A DNA stretch of 64,000 bases from Fibrobacterota bacterium (GTDB lineage Bacteria > Fibrobacterota > Fibrobacteria > UBA11236). The first letter of the stretch is position 1; each line of letters opens with the position of its first letter. The translations under genes and the position numbers were made by a program. The stretch lies in NCBI GenBank assembly GCA_028287505.1, contig JAQBPN010000096.1, forward strand, positions 62,001 to 126,000. The letters are read 5' to 3'. The notes below the pieces were generated by a model. The model was not told the DNA's origin and did not search any database. It saw only the letters and a program-made list of their open reading frames with translations. Shown in pieces: positions 1 to 8,062 of this stretch.

Positions 1-984
1 CGGATCCATGCCCGTCCCATTGTCCGTGAAGCGCAAGAGCAGAAAAGGCCCGCCCGGTTTGGCGTCCGCCTCGCCGGAATTCCCCGGAGGCGCCGCTTCC
101 CGGAAGGTTTCATCCAATTCCACGTTCAGGGTTTCCACCACCAGGCGGCCGCCCTTGGGCATGGCATCGCGCGCGTTCAGGGAAAGGTTCAGGATGATCT
201 GCTCAATCTGCCCGGGATTGAACAGCACCGATCCCACTTTCGGGTCCAGGTTCAGCACCAGGTCAACGTCCTCTCCGATCAGGCGCCGCAGCATCCGGTG
301 CATTTCCGTAACCACCTCGTTGACATCCACCACCTGGGGCGCCAAGGTCTGCTTGCGGCCGAAAGTCAAAAGCTGCTTGGTCAGGGAAGCGGCCCGCTCC
401 CCCGCCCGGCTGATTTCCAGGAGGCCGGAACGGAGGGGACTGCCCTCCTCCACCATGTCCAGCAGAAAGGCGCTGAAGCCGTTGATGGCGGTCAGGAAAT
501 TGTTGAAGTCATGGGCGACACCGCTGGCGAGCCGGCCCACCGCTTCCATTTTCTGGCTTTGCCGCAATTGCTCTTCGCTGATCCGGCTGACGGTCTCCGA
601 TCGGCGCATCTCGGTAAGGTCCACCGCCGCCAGGCATACCAGCCTTTCCTTTCCGATACGCGCGCGGCGCGCGGAAAGGAATACCGCGACCACGGACCCG
701 TCCCCGCGCAACAACCGGGTTTCCCGCTTGAACGTCGCATTCCCCTTATCCGCCAACAATGCATCCAGGAAGTCCTGGTCTTCGGGCATGAAGAACGAGC
801 GCATACATGCGCCTGGAAGCAAGTCCGCGGGAACCTGAAGCAGGGCGGCGAATCTCGGGTTGCCGTAAAGGAGAGTCCCTTCCATGGACAGCGCCGCGAC
901 GCCTTCATCCAGGGCTGCCGTGAGCTCCCGGTGGAAATCCTGATTGAGGGCTTTGACCCTTACTGCATTCAGGAGTTCTTTCAA
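1..984 (-). CDS. PAS-containing sensor histidine kinase (C-terminus outside window)
   Basis: This is a cytoplasmic sensor kinase without a visible membrane segment. Reading from a TTG at 984, residues ~25-125 look like a PAS sensor domain. They are followed by a dimerisation/phosphoacceptor helix with the H-box VAHDFNNF (His about residue 158), of the HDxxN class common in hybrid kinases. The N-box (LNLSLNARDAM) and G1-box (FTDNGTGMDP) of the ATPase domain follow, and the frame is open to the window edge. A stop lies eight codons upstream of the TTG, so the start cannot be far away, although the ribosome site is weak. It follows a response-regulator gene on the same strand by 67 bases, so the two probably form one signalling operon. 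The signal sensed and any C-terminal receiver domain cannot be seen here. Confidence 0.85.
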   Translation of the reverse strand, partial: MKELLNAVRVKALNQDFHRELTAALDEGVAALSMEGTLLYGNPRFAALLQVPADLLPGACMRSFFMPEDQDFLDALLADKGNATFKRETRLLRGDGSVVAVFLSARRARIGKERLVCLAAVDLTEMRRSETVSRISEEQLRQSQKMEAVGRLASGVAHDFNNFLTAINGFSAFLLDMVEEGSPLRSGLLEISRAGERAASLTKQLLTFGRKQTLAPQVVDVNEVVTEMHRMLRRLIGEDVDLVLNLDPKVGSVLFNPGQIEQIILNLSLNARDAMPKGGRLVVETLNVELDETFREAAPPGNSGEADAKPGGPFLLLRFTDNGTGMDP

Positions 985-1051
985 GGTAACGCCCTTTTTT
1001 AAAGAGACTTATGCAAATCACTTACCACAAGGAAAGAGGAGTGAAAAGCTT

Positions 1052-1807
1052 TCAAACCAGGGCCCTTACCAGGGATTGCCGCACATTCTCCCAGAGCTCC
1101 GGGATGGTGTCCCGGGGGGCATCCGGAATGAGGGATACGGACTCCTGGCATTCCTCGACAAAGAGAACATCCATAGCCGGACGATGTTCCGAGAAATAGC
1201 GATGCCATTGCCCGTCCTGGCCGGGTTTGGGCGGGTCGCTCAAAAGCAGATGGATGACGCCTTCATGCCAGCGTCCCAGGAACTGGGCTTCGGCGGGATG
1301 GGCGGCGTCGAGCACCCAGAAGCCGCTCCCGGTCAGGCACTCCCTCACCCATTGGCGGCGGTGGACATCGGCCACGCAAAGAAGGATGGTTCCCCGTTGC
1401 CGGAAGCTGTCGCGCTCCAAAGCTCCCCGGGTGCCGTCCAGCATGCTCTCCACCCTTTGCAGAAGCACGATGGGTCCCAAAGGCTTCGGCAGAAAGTCCG
1501 AAAGGTCGTCCTGGAAGACTTCGGCCAGGCGCGGATCCCCCGCGTACGCCGAGACGTAGAGCGCCTTGAGGTCCGGATTACGCGCGCGCAAGCGCCTCAC
1601 CAATTCCACACCGTCGAAGTACGGCGGCATCATCACGTCCGTAACCAGCAGATCCGGGAGACCGTCCCGATCGCAGATCTCCAACGCCTCCACACCGTGC
1701 TTGGCGGTGACGGCGTGGTAGCCGTTCATGCGGAGCACGTCGGCCATCAGATTGCGCACGGCAGGCTCATCATCGACTACCAGGATTCTCGGGGCTCGTT
1801 CAGGCAC
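1052..1807 (-). CDS. Response regulator with receiver domain and degenerate second receiver-like domain
   Basis: The protein has 251 residues. The first ~120 form a canonical receiver: acidic pair at residues 12-13, phosphoacceptor Asp near residue 57 in VTDVMM, and the conserved Lys in FLPKPL. The remainder has a second alternating beta/alpha pattern (TILLCVADVHRR, then LLLSDPPK) that resembles another receiver without a convincing acidic pocket. There is no DNA-binding or enzymatic output domain, so it probably acts by protein contact with a partner such as the kinase encoded next. I chose the GTG at 1807 because AAGGAGG lies eight bases upstream; a longer frame to 1873 has no comparable site. 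The role of the second half is inferred. Confidence 0.8.
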   Translation of the reverse strand: MPERAPRILVVDDEPAVRNLMADVLRMNGYHAVTAKHGVEALEICDRDGLPDLLVTDVMMPPYFDGVELVRRLRARNPDLKALYVSAYAGDPRLAEVFQDDLSDFLPKPLGPIVLLQRVESMLDGTRGALERDSFRQRGTILLCVADVHRRQWVRECLTGSGFWVLDAAHPAEAQFLGRWHEGVIHLLLSDPPKPGQDGQWHRYFSEHRPAMDVLFVEECQESVSLIPDAPRDTIPELWENVRQSLVRALV

Positions 1808-2036
1808 GGTACCAACCTCCTTCCCGCCGGGCGGGATATCCGGGCCGCCAAGGCGGCGCCGGGGGGGAGACAATACCCTCGGATACCGGGGTTTCAGGCC
1901 GAAAATAATTCATGACACCCTGACAAGCCAGGAAAAAACGCGGCCCTGAGGCCTCCGGAACCGGGCACGGAAACCGAAAATTGGTTAAATTGGTTACTTG
2001 GGCTCTGAAGGGCCCTTCGTCACCGAGGAGTTACCC
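1808..2036. promoter_or_regulatory. Divergent intergenic region with tandem AAATTGGTTA repeat
   Basis: This spacer separates the response regulator (minus) from the secreted DUF1080 gene (plus) and has no convincing gene. It contains a perfect 10-base tandem pair, AAATTGGTTA, at 1978-1987 and 1987-1996 (sharing one base), about 40 bases before the DUF1080 start. This could be an operator or part of an A/T-rich promoter. No strong sigma-70 hexamer pair was found. Confidence 0.35.
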
Positions 2037-3287
2037 ATGTTTCCGCCCGCCACCTGGCCCCGTCCCATAGCGGTGCTAAGCCGGGTTTTCGCCAGGCAGG
2101 GTCTTGCATTGATCCTGCTGGCGGGAACGGCCATGGCGCAGACCGCCCTGGAACCGGATCAAGGCGGGGTCGATTTCAAAATCCAGGGCGAGTATTCCGG
2201 CAAGGTAGAAACGGTGACGCCCATGGGGGCCCAGGTCATCGCCCAGGGGTCGGGGCAATTCAAGGCGGTTTTCTTTCCCGGCGGACTTCCGGGACAGGGT
2301 TGGAACGGGACCGGTAGGATTGAAGCGACGGGGACGCTGCAGAACGGCGTGGCCACCTTCAGCGGAGGCGGATACTCGGCGACCATCGGCGAAGACGGAA
2401 CCTTGCTCAATGGCAAAACCGACAAAGCGGAACTTTTCAGTTTCAACAAAATCATGCGCGCCAGCCCCACCGAAGGGGCTCCCGCTCCGGCCGGCGCCAT
2501 CGTGCTTTTCGACGGCGCCGGAGTCTCGGCCTGGAAAGACGGAACCGCAACCATGGATGCGCGCAAACTTTTCAAACCCGAGGGCGCAACCGCCACGGAC
2601 GGCGCGGTGTCCAAACAGGCGTTCCAGGATTTCACCCTTCACCTTGAGTTCCGGGAACCCTTCATGCCCGCGGAACGGGGAACCAAGCGGGGCAACAGCG
2701 GCATCTACCTGCAAGGGAGATACGAGCTGCAAGTGCTGGACTCCTTCGGATCGAATCTGGCCACGGGGGCGGATACCATGGCCCCCAAGCGCGAATGCGG
2801 AGCCATCTGGGAACACTTCGGTCCCGCCTTGAACATGTCCTTTCCCCCGCTTTCCTGGCAAACCTACGATATCGCCTTTACCGCGGCCCGGTTCGACGCG
2901 TCCGGAATGCGGACCTCCCCGGCCATCGTCACGGCCAGATGGAACGGCCAGACCATACAGGATGCGCGCGGCATGCTGAACCATACCCTCGCGGGCGATC
3001 TGGAAGGCGCCGCGGCCGGACCCCTGCGCTTTCAGGGCTACGGAGATCCCGTCTATTACCGCAACATCTGGGTCACGGAAGGCGCCTCATCCGTGCGGCC
3101 GCCGGTACGGAGCCTCCGCCAGCGCCAAGGCCGCCTGGATGCCCAAAGCGTCCGGCTGGCCACGATGGACGGCCGCAAGCTGGGAACCGTCAAAGAGTCG
3201 CGCCCGGCTTGCGGGCATTATTTGTACTCCGGCCCTCAGGGCGGCGGAGAGATTACGTATTCAAGGGGAGCCATTCATGAATTCTGA
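2037..3287 (+). CDS. Secreted DUF1080 (3-keto-disaccharide hydrolase-type) protein
   Basis: This is a 416-residue exported protein. The N-terminus has a signal peptide (hydrophobic LALILLAG, cleavage after AMA). A beta-rich region of ~120 residues follows, then a DUF1080 concanavalin-like domain from about residue 150: IVLFDGAGVSAWK, GNSGIYLQGRYELQVLDSFG and YYRNIWV are typical family signatures. DUF1080 members hydrolyse 3-keto-glycosides or bind carbohydrate, so a periplasmic or secreted sugar role is likely. The last ~50 residues (SVRLATMDGRKLG...GHYLYS) look like a short sorting-tail module also seen in other secreted proteins of this window. The ATG at 2037 has GAGGAG six bases upstream. 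The stop overlaps the next gene by 11 bases. Confidence 0.82.
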   Translation: MFPPATWPRPIAVLSRVFARQGLALILLAGTAMAQTALEPDQGGVDFKIQGEYSGKVETVTPMGAQVIAQGSGQFKAVFFPGGLPGQGWNGTGRIEATGTLQNGVATFSGGGYSATIGEDGTLLNGKTDKAELFSFNKIMRASPTEGAPAPAGAIVLFDGAGVSAWKDGTATMDARKLFKPEGATATDGAVSKQAFQDFTLHLEFREPFMPAERGTKRGNSGIYLQGRYELQVLDSFGSNLATGADTMAPKRECGAIWEHFGPALNMSFPPLSWQTYDIAFTAARFDASGMRTSPAIVTARWNGQTIQDARGMLNHTLAGDLEGAAAGPLRFQGYGDPVYYRNIWVTEGASSVRPPVRSLRQRQGRLDAQSVRLATMDGRKLGTVKESRPACGHYLYSGPQGGGEITYSRGAIHEF

Positions 3288-3840
3288 ATCCTGTTCACGC
3301 CGTTTTTTCCGGCGTGCCGCGTTCGCCGCGGTAGCCTTGGGAGCCGCTCTCCAGGCAGCGCCCGTTCACGCCGAAGATCCGCTGCTCGGACAAATCAAGG
3401 TCATCAAATGCGTGGGTTGCGATCCGGGCGCGGTGAATCTGATCGTGCACGATCCCATCGACGTGCGCGATTTCGAGGTGCAGATCAAGGAAAGCGACTA
3501 CCAGAAAATCGTGACCCCCCTTCCCGGCAAAACGGTGTACGACAAGGAAGGCTGCTTCTATTGGATGGACCTGCCCAAGGGCGCCAAGCCTCCCGTTTCG
3601 AAAGAGCCCGCGAAGGATGGCGCCAAAGCTTCCGGCAAGGATGCCGAGTCCAAGTCCGCCAAAAAAACCGGCAAGCAGGATGCCGCCGATTCCAGCAAAC
3701 CCGATGCGCCAGGTGGCGTCCTGGAAACGTCCTCGCCGGCCCCGTCCGCCGAACCCCAGGGGACTCCGTCCCGGTGCATTCCCTACGTCCGCATAGAGCC
3801 CAAACCCACCCATCAGGGCGGCAAGAAAGACGAAGAATAG
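3277..3840 (+). CDS. Secreted hypothetical protein with charged low-complexity tail
   Basis: This 187-residue protein is not recognised. It begins with an arginine-rich export signal (RRFFRRAAFAAVALGAALQAAPVHA) that resembles a twin-arginine leader but lacks a strict consensus. A compact ~75-residue domain with two close cysteines (IKCVGCDPG) follows, then a Lys/Ala/Ser/Pro-rich stretch, probably disordered, and a third cysteine near the end (SRCIPYV). AAGGGGAG is six bases before the ATG. It overlaps the DUF1080 gene by 11 bases, so the two are translationally coupled and may work in the same compartment. Confidence 0.7.
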   Translation: MNSESCSRRFFRRAAFAAVALGAALQAAPVHAEDPLLGQIKVIKCVGCDPGAVNLIVHDPIDVRDFEVQIKESDYQKIVTPLPGKTVYDKEGCFYWMDLPKGAKPPVSKEPAKDGAKASGKDAESKSAKKTGKQDAADSSKPDAPGGVLETSSPAPSAEPQGTPSRCIPYVRIEPKPTHQGGKKDEE

Positions 3841-3848
3841 GCGCAAGC

Positions 3849-4310
3849 ATGGCCGGCCCAGCGGAAACCCTTTCTTTCATAGCCCGACGCTTGATCCAAT
3901 TCGAGCAGCGTTTTTCCCAGGCGGATGCCACGCGGAAACGGGCGGCGTCCGCCCTGTTCTCCCAGATGTCCCACAGCATTCAGGTCCTGGTCGCCGATTT
4001 GAACCGGGACCAGCTTCCCCATGAAGCCTGCCGCGATCTCATCCTTTATTCCACCCGGATCAAGGATTGCGCGGAAGAGGAATTGGGCGCCACGGAGACG
4101 GACCGCCTGTCCCAGGCCTTGTCGGAGGCCAGCGACAAGGAGAAGATCTATCTGGAATACCGGTCCTCCGACCGGAAAAAATACCTGGAAGAGGAGCTGG
4201 AAAAAGCCTCCATCCTCATCCAGGCGCTCGCCAATGGAATCTACATGGCTCCCCTACCGGAAGAGTCCGCCCCGGCGGACACCCATCCGGACGGCTCCCG
4301 GGTCATCTGA
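3849..4310 (+). CDS. Hypothetical alpha-helical protein
   Basis: This is a soluble 153-residue protein of unknown function. The composition is strongly helical and charged, with heptad-like spacing over residues ~85-125 (EKIYLEYRSSDRKKYLEEELEKA), so a coiled coil or helical bundle is likely. It has no signal peptide, membrane span or recognised motif. It begins eight bases after the preceding stop and therefore looks co-transcribed with the two secreted-protein genes. A GC-rich hairpin without a T-run (4312-4337) follows the stop. Confidence 0.6.
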   Translation: MAGPAETLSFIARRLIQFEQRFSQADATRKRAASALFSQMSHSIQVLVADLNRDQLPHEACRDLILYSTRIKDCAEEELGATETDRLSQALSEASDKEKIYLEYRSSDRKKYLEEELEKASILIQALANGIYMAPLPEESAPADTHPDGSRVI

Positions 4311-4407
4311 CGCCTTCCGGGCCCCGGGGCGAAGGCCTCCATGCCTTAAATCCGGCTTGGATTTCCTCCCCGTCCCATGATAAGATTGAAGGGATGGGGA
4401 GAAGAAA

Positions 4408-4818
4408 ATGAAACACCCTTTCACCGGTGAATACCTGAAAATGGCGGCGGGAGCCCAGGAAGTCCAGATCACCCGGATGGCGGGAATGGTTTTCCAGTCC
4501 GGCGACTTCGTGATTTTCGAATCCGCGTTCACGCCCGCCGGCATGGTCTCCATGATCGACGAGCACTCCCACAATATCCCCCAGGACAATGCCAAGGTCT
4601 GGCTCCCGCAACTGCGCCAATTGATGGACATGTTCGGCGATTTCACCGCATCCCTGGAAGCATTCCGGACCGGCCTGGGAAACCCGGCCGCCGGAGCCCC
4701 GCCCGGTTATTTCGAGAAGTTCAAGAGCTGGGAGGAATGCACCCTGGCCGTGCTGATGCTGAAAAAAACCGGCAAGATCTGGAACGGACAGGGCTGGGTC
4801 GTGACTGCGCGGACTTAA
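4408..4818 (+). CDS. Hypothetical protein
   Basis: This 136-residue soluble protein is not recognised. It has a mixed alpha/beta look with no signal peptide and no obvious catalytic motif. It contains two tryptophan-bearing segments near the C-terminus (KSWEECTLAVLMLKK, WNGQGWVVTART). GGGGAGAAG precedes the ATG. It is the last plus-strand gene before a strong terminator and faces the PEP carboxykinase gene. Confidence 0.6.
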   Translation: MKHPFTGEYLKMAAGAQEVQITRMAGMVFQSGDFVIFESAFTPAGMVSMIDEHSHNIPQDNAKVWLPQLRQLMDMFGDFTASLEAFRTGLGNPAAGAPPGYFEKFKSWEECTLAVLMLKKTGKIWNGQGWVVTART

Positions 4819-4871
4819 GACCCCCCTTAAAAAAATTCTGCGGATTTGAATCGGTGGTGGATTGTAGCGGC

Positions 4872-5046
4872 GTTTCGTCGGGCGTCGGGCGACGGGCGTA
4901 AAACTTTTTCCGCACCCATAGGTCCTAAAAAGAAAAAGCCGAGGGAGGTCCTACGGCTTTTTTCTTTACGCCCGACGCCCGACGCCGAGGCGCCAAACAA
5001 ATGCAATCAAAAGCGGCGTCGGTTCGCGCCGGTCGCCCGACGAAAC
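4872..5046. repeat. 175-bp element with 13-bp terminal inverted repeats (MITE- or REP-like)
   Basis: The ends are perfect inverted copies of GTTTCGTCGGGCG (4872-4884 and 5034-5046). Inside is a second imperfect inverted pair: GTCGGGCGTCGGGCGAC near 4878-4893, and its near-complement at 4969-4987. These flank a rho-independent hairpin. The left end plus eight more bases recurs exactly at 36103-36123, so this is a dispersed family. No ORF or clear target duplication is visible. Confidence 0.6.
4933..4968. terminator. Bidirectional rho-independent terminator
   Basis: The stem AAAAAGCCG (4933-4941) pairs with CGGCTTTTTT (4954-4963) around a 12-base loop. The T-run on one strand and A-run on the other allow termination of both the plus-strand gene ending at 4818 and the convergent pckG gene ending at 5112. 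Confidence 0.75.
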
Positions 5047-5111
5047 GATGCCAGCGCGCAGTCTGTATCCGGCATTGCACTCCTCCCTCCCGAACAGATC
5101 TTCTTCAAGCC

Positions 5112-6893
5112 TCAGAGCCTTGAAATCAACAACTCGCGCTGGAATATCAACTCTTTAGGCAAGTGGTCGTAAAGGGAAATGAACAGTTCATCCTGGGATA
5201 TCACTTCGCGTTTCCAGGCTTCGATGTCGATGGCTTGGAGGTCCTCGAAGTCTTTCCGGGTTACGCCCGCCAGGCCGTTCAGGTCGAACTCCTCGGCCAG
5301 GGGCATCCATCCCAGGGGGGATTCCTCCGCCGCGCGCCGGCCCTTGCAACGCTCGACGATCCAGGCCAGCACGCGCATGTTTTCGCCGAATCCCGGCCAC
5401 ATGAAGCGGCCCGCTCCGTCGCGCCGGAACCAGTTCACGTGGAAGACCAAGGGCGGCCTTTTGATGAGCTTGCGCATCTTGATCCAATGGGCGAAGTAAT
5501 CCCCCATGTTGTACCCGCAGAAGGGAAGCATGGCCATGGGATCCCGCCGTACCAGGCCGACTTTGCCTTCGGCCGCCGCGGTGGTTTCAGAACCCATGGT
5601 GGCTCCCAGGAAAACCCCGTGGATCCAATTGAAAGCCTGGATGAGCAGGGGGACGTTGGTCGCGCGCCGCCCTCCGAAGATCAGGGCGCTCAGGGGAACG
5701 CCCTGCGGGTCCTCCCAGGCCGGATCGATAGAAGGACAATTGGCGGCCGGAGCCGTGAAGCGCGAGTTGGGGTGCGCCGCGGGTGTCTTGCTTTCCGGAG
5801 TCCAGGGATTGCCGCGCCAGTCGAAGACCGGTCCTTTGGGAACCGGACCCATGCCCTCCCACCAGACATCCCCGTCCGCGGTCAGGGCCACGTTGGTGAA
5901 AATGGTGTCGTGGGCCATGCTGTGCATGGCGTTGGGATTGGATTCCCAGGAGGTGCCGGGGGCCACCCCGAAAAAGCCCGCTTCCGGGTTGATGGCGCGC
6001 AGACGGCCGTCGCTTCCGGGTTTGATCCAGGCTATATCGTCGCCCACCGTGTAGGTCTTCCAACCTTGCATGGCGGGGGGCGGCACCAGCATGGCGAAAT
6101 TGGTTTTGCCGCATTGGCTGGGAAAGGCCGCCGCCACGTAAGTCTTATCCCCTTGCGGCGATTCCACTCCCAGGATGAGCATGTGTTCGGCGAGCCAACC
6201 TTCGTCCCGGCCCAGCACGGAAGCGATGCGCAGGGCGAAGCATTTCTTGCCCAAAAGGGCGTTGCCGCCATACCCGGATCCGAAGGACCAGATGGAACGT
6301 TCCTCGGGGAAATGGGCGATGTATTTCTCGGCGGGATTGCATGGCCAGGGTACGTCCTTGGCGCCCGGTTCCACGGGCATGCCTACCGAGTGCAGGCACT
6401 TGACGAAGTCCCCCCGGCCCAGGACCTGCAGGGCCTCGGCGCCCATGCGCGTCATGATGCGCATGCTCACCGCCACGTATGCGGAGTCCGTGATCTGGAC
6501 GCCTATGCGGGCGATGTCCGATCCCAGCGGGCCCATGCTGAAGGGAATGACATACATGGTGCGGCCGCGCATGCACCCTTGGAACAGGCCGGTCAGCTTG
6601 GATTTCATTTCCGCGGGGGCGCGCCAGTTGTTGGTGGGTCCGGCGTCTTCGCGCCGGATGCTGCTGATGAAGGTCCTCTCCTCGGATCGGGCGACGTCTT
6701 CCGGATGGGAGCGGGCGTAGAAGCTGCGCGGGCGTTTCACCGGATCCAGGCGGATGAAGGTTCCGCCTTTGACCAGGCCGTCGCACAGCCGGTCATACTC
6801 TTTCAGGGAGCCGTCGCACCACTCCACCGCGGCCGGGCGGCAGAGTTCAGAGACTTCCTTTACCCAGGCTTCCAATTTCAAGTTACCCGCCAT
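5112..6893 (-). CDS. pckG: Phosphoenolpyruvate carboxykinase (GTP)
   Basis: This cytosolic enzyme interconverts oxaloacetate + GTP and phosphoenolpyruvate + GDP + CO2, the first step of gluconeogenesis or an anaplerotic route. The 593-residue length and sequence match the GTP-dependent family, not the ATP one. The modified P-loop [13 protein letters not shown] (residues ~257-269) contains the hyper-reactive cysteine. The metal/nucleotide loop GDDIAW follows at ~284-289, with the guanine-pocket region FGWRG-like/[16 protein letters not shown] and the C-terminal lid region behind it. It stands alone on its strand with its own promoter (TATAAT at 6919-6914) and a good Shine-Dalgarno (GGAGG). No truncation or missing catalytic element was noticed. 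Confidence 0.97.
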   Translation of the reverse strand: MAGNLKLEAWVKEVSELCRPAAVEWCDGSLKEYDRLCDGLVKGGTFIRLDPVKRPRSFYARSHPEDVARSEERTFISSIRREDAGPTNNWRAPAEMKSKLTGLFQGCMRGRTMYVIPFSMGPLGSDIARIGVQITDSAYVAVSMRIMTRMGAEALQVLGRGDFVKCLHSVGMPVEPGAKDVPWPCNPAEKYIAHFPEERSIWSFGSGYGGNALLGKKCFALRIASVLGRDEGWLAEHMLILGVESPQGDKTYVAAAFPSQCGKTNFAMLVPPPAMQGWKTYTVGDDIAWIKPGSDGRLRAINPEAGFFGVAPGTSWESNPNAMHSMAHDTIFTNVALTADGDVWWEGMGPVPKGPVFDWRGNPWTPESKTPAAHPNSRFTAPAANCPSIDPAWEDPQGVPLSALIFGGRRATNVPLLIQAFNWIHGVFLGATMGSETTAAAEGKVGLVRRDPMAMLPFCGYNMGDYFAHWIKMRKLIKRPPLVFHVNWFRRDGAGRFMWPGFGENMRVLAWIVERCKGRRAAEESPLGWMPLAEEFDLNGLAGVTRKDFEDLQAIDIEAWKREVISQDELFISLYDHLPKELIFQRELLISRL

Positions 6894-6913
6894 GCAACCT
6901 CCAATCCATGTCC

Positions 6914-6942
6914 ATTATATCCCTTCGCGGGGCGCCGGTCAC
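6914..6942 (-). promoter_or_regulatory. Sigma-70 promoter of pckG
   Basis: On the minus strand GTGACC (6942-6937) is separated by 17 bases from a perfect TATAAT (6919-6914). Transcription would begin near 6907, giving a 14-base leader that holds the GGAGG ribosome site before the ATG at 6893. Confidence 0.6.
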
Positions 6943-7139
6943 CCTGTACCCGGACCCTCGGCAGGGCCCGGCCGGATGCCTTACGAGCCTCCATCCGGGT
7001 AAAATAAACTAATTGCCCCCGTGGACCCCAGCTTCCCGACCCCCCTCCTGGTCCTGGCAGGCGCGGGGGGAAAGGTTATATTATGGGTCGGGGCCGGTGC
7101 CGCCAGGGGGCGGATCGGTCCGGTCGGGAGGACCGTAAC

Positions 7140-7628
7140 ATGCCGAATACCATTTCCAGGGAAACCCTGTTGATCGAAATCCGTTCCATCCTTGAAAAGG
7201 GCGGCAATGCCGACCCCGCCATGGACCTGGTGCTGGGAAAACTCCTCGATGCATTCCAGTGTCCGGTCGGCACCATCCACACCGTGGATGCGTCCACGGG
7301 GATGCTCAAGATCCGCGCCCGGCGGGGGATTCCCGATTTCATCCTGGACAAAGTGCGGATGATCCCCATCGGCAAGGGCATGGCCGGCATCGCCGCGGAA
7401 CGCAAGCAGCCCGTGCAGGTGTGCAATCTGCAGACCGATACCTCCGGAGTGGCCAAACCGGGGGCGCGGGACACAAAGATGGAGGGATCGATTTCGGCCC
7501 CGATGCTTTTGAACGGAAAGCTGTACGGAACGCTGGGCGTCGCCAAACCCGTACCTTATGAATTTTCGGACGAGGAAAGCGGCACCTTGATGGACGCGGG
7601 AGCGCTGATCGCTTCCTTCGTCAAGTAA
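7140..7628 (+). CDS. GAF domain protein
   Basis: The 162-residue protein is essentially a single GAF domain: CPVGTIHTVDASTGMLKIRARRGIP, then IPIGKGMAGIAAERKQPVQV, then SAPMLLNGKLYGTLGVAKP. Such free-standing GAF proteins bind small ligands or act as redox-type sensors (fRMsr-like), but the cysteine pattern of methionine sulfoxide reductase is not clear here, so no enzymatic role is assigned. GGGAGG lies eight bases before the ATG at 7140. A TATATT box at 7077-7082 could belong to its promoter. It is a single-gene unit divergent from pckG. Confidence 0.8.
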   Translation: MPNTISRETLLIEIRSILEKGGNADPAMDLVLGKLLDAFQCPVGTIHTVDASTGMLKIRARRGIPDFILDKVRMIPIGKGMAGIAAERKQPVQVCNLQTDTSGVAKPGARDTKMEGSISAPMLLNGKLYGTLGVAKPVPYEFSDEESGTLMDAGALIASFVK

Positions 7629-7682
7629 CCGCTTCGGTTACCGTAACCGCGGAGAGACTTCCGTCTCCCGTGCGGCGGGGGA

Positions 7683-7871
7683 CTATTTCGACCGCATACC
7701 TTCCACCAGCCAGGCTACGCTGAAGTAGCATACCCAGACCGACAACATGGCGAGCACCACCGGCGACCAGTTGGCCCCGTGCCCGCTCTGGGTAATGGAA
7801 GCCCAATAGCCGTTCGCCAGGGAAGCTCCCATCGCCACCGTCCGCAGATACTTTTTCCGATTCTTGTACAT
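7683..7871 (-). CDS. Small hypothetical membrane protein
   Basis: This is a 62-residue protein if started at the ATG at 7871; the frame stays open upstream to 7994 (103 residues), but that extension has no better ribosome site. The N-terminus is basic (YKNRKKYLR), followed by a small-residue segment and one clear transmembrane helix (PVVLAMLSVWVCYFSVAWLV). The function is unknown. It sits alone between the GAF gene and a TlpA-like gene. The start and even the reality of the gene are uncertain. Confidence 0.45.
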   Translation of the reverse strand: MYKNRKKYLRTVAMGASLANGYWASITQSGHGANWSPVVLAMLSVWVCYFSVAWLVEGMRSK

Positions 7872-8062
7872 GACTTGTCCAACCCGTGAAGCGCCAGCTT
7901 CGATTCCGAGGGCGTACATGCGCGCCCGGTATGATCCCAGTGTATGGATCGGAAGCGGGTTTTGGGTATAAGGTATAAGGATTAAATTGCGCACAAACTG
8001 TGCGGATCCTCAAAGTCCCCCTCCGGAGGGGCGCCGGAGGCTTCCGGGCCAAGCCGGCCGGG

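Noticed and set aside
4972-5046. CRISPR-like direct repeats of the CGTCGGGCG type
   Set aside because: The units are inverted rather than direct and there is no regular spacer; they belong to a small inverted-repeat element.
5163-7007. Plus-strand ORF of 614 residues
   Set aside because: It is antisense to pckG; the true enzyme on the minus strand has all catalytic motifs, so this frame is a shadow.
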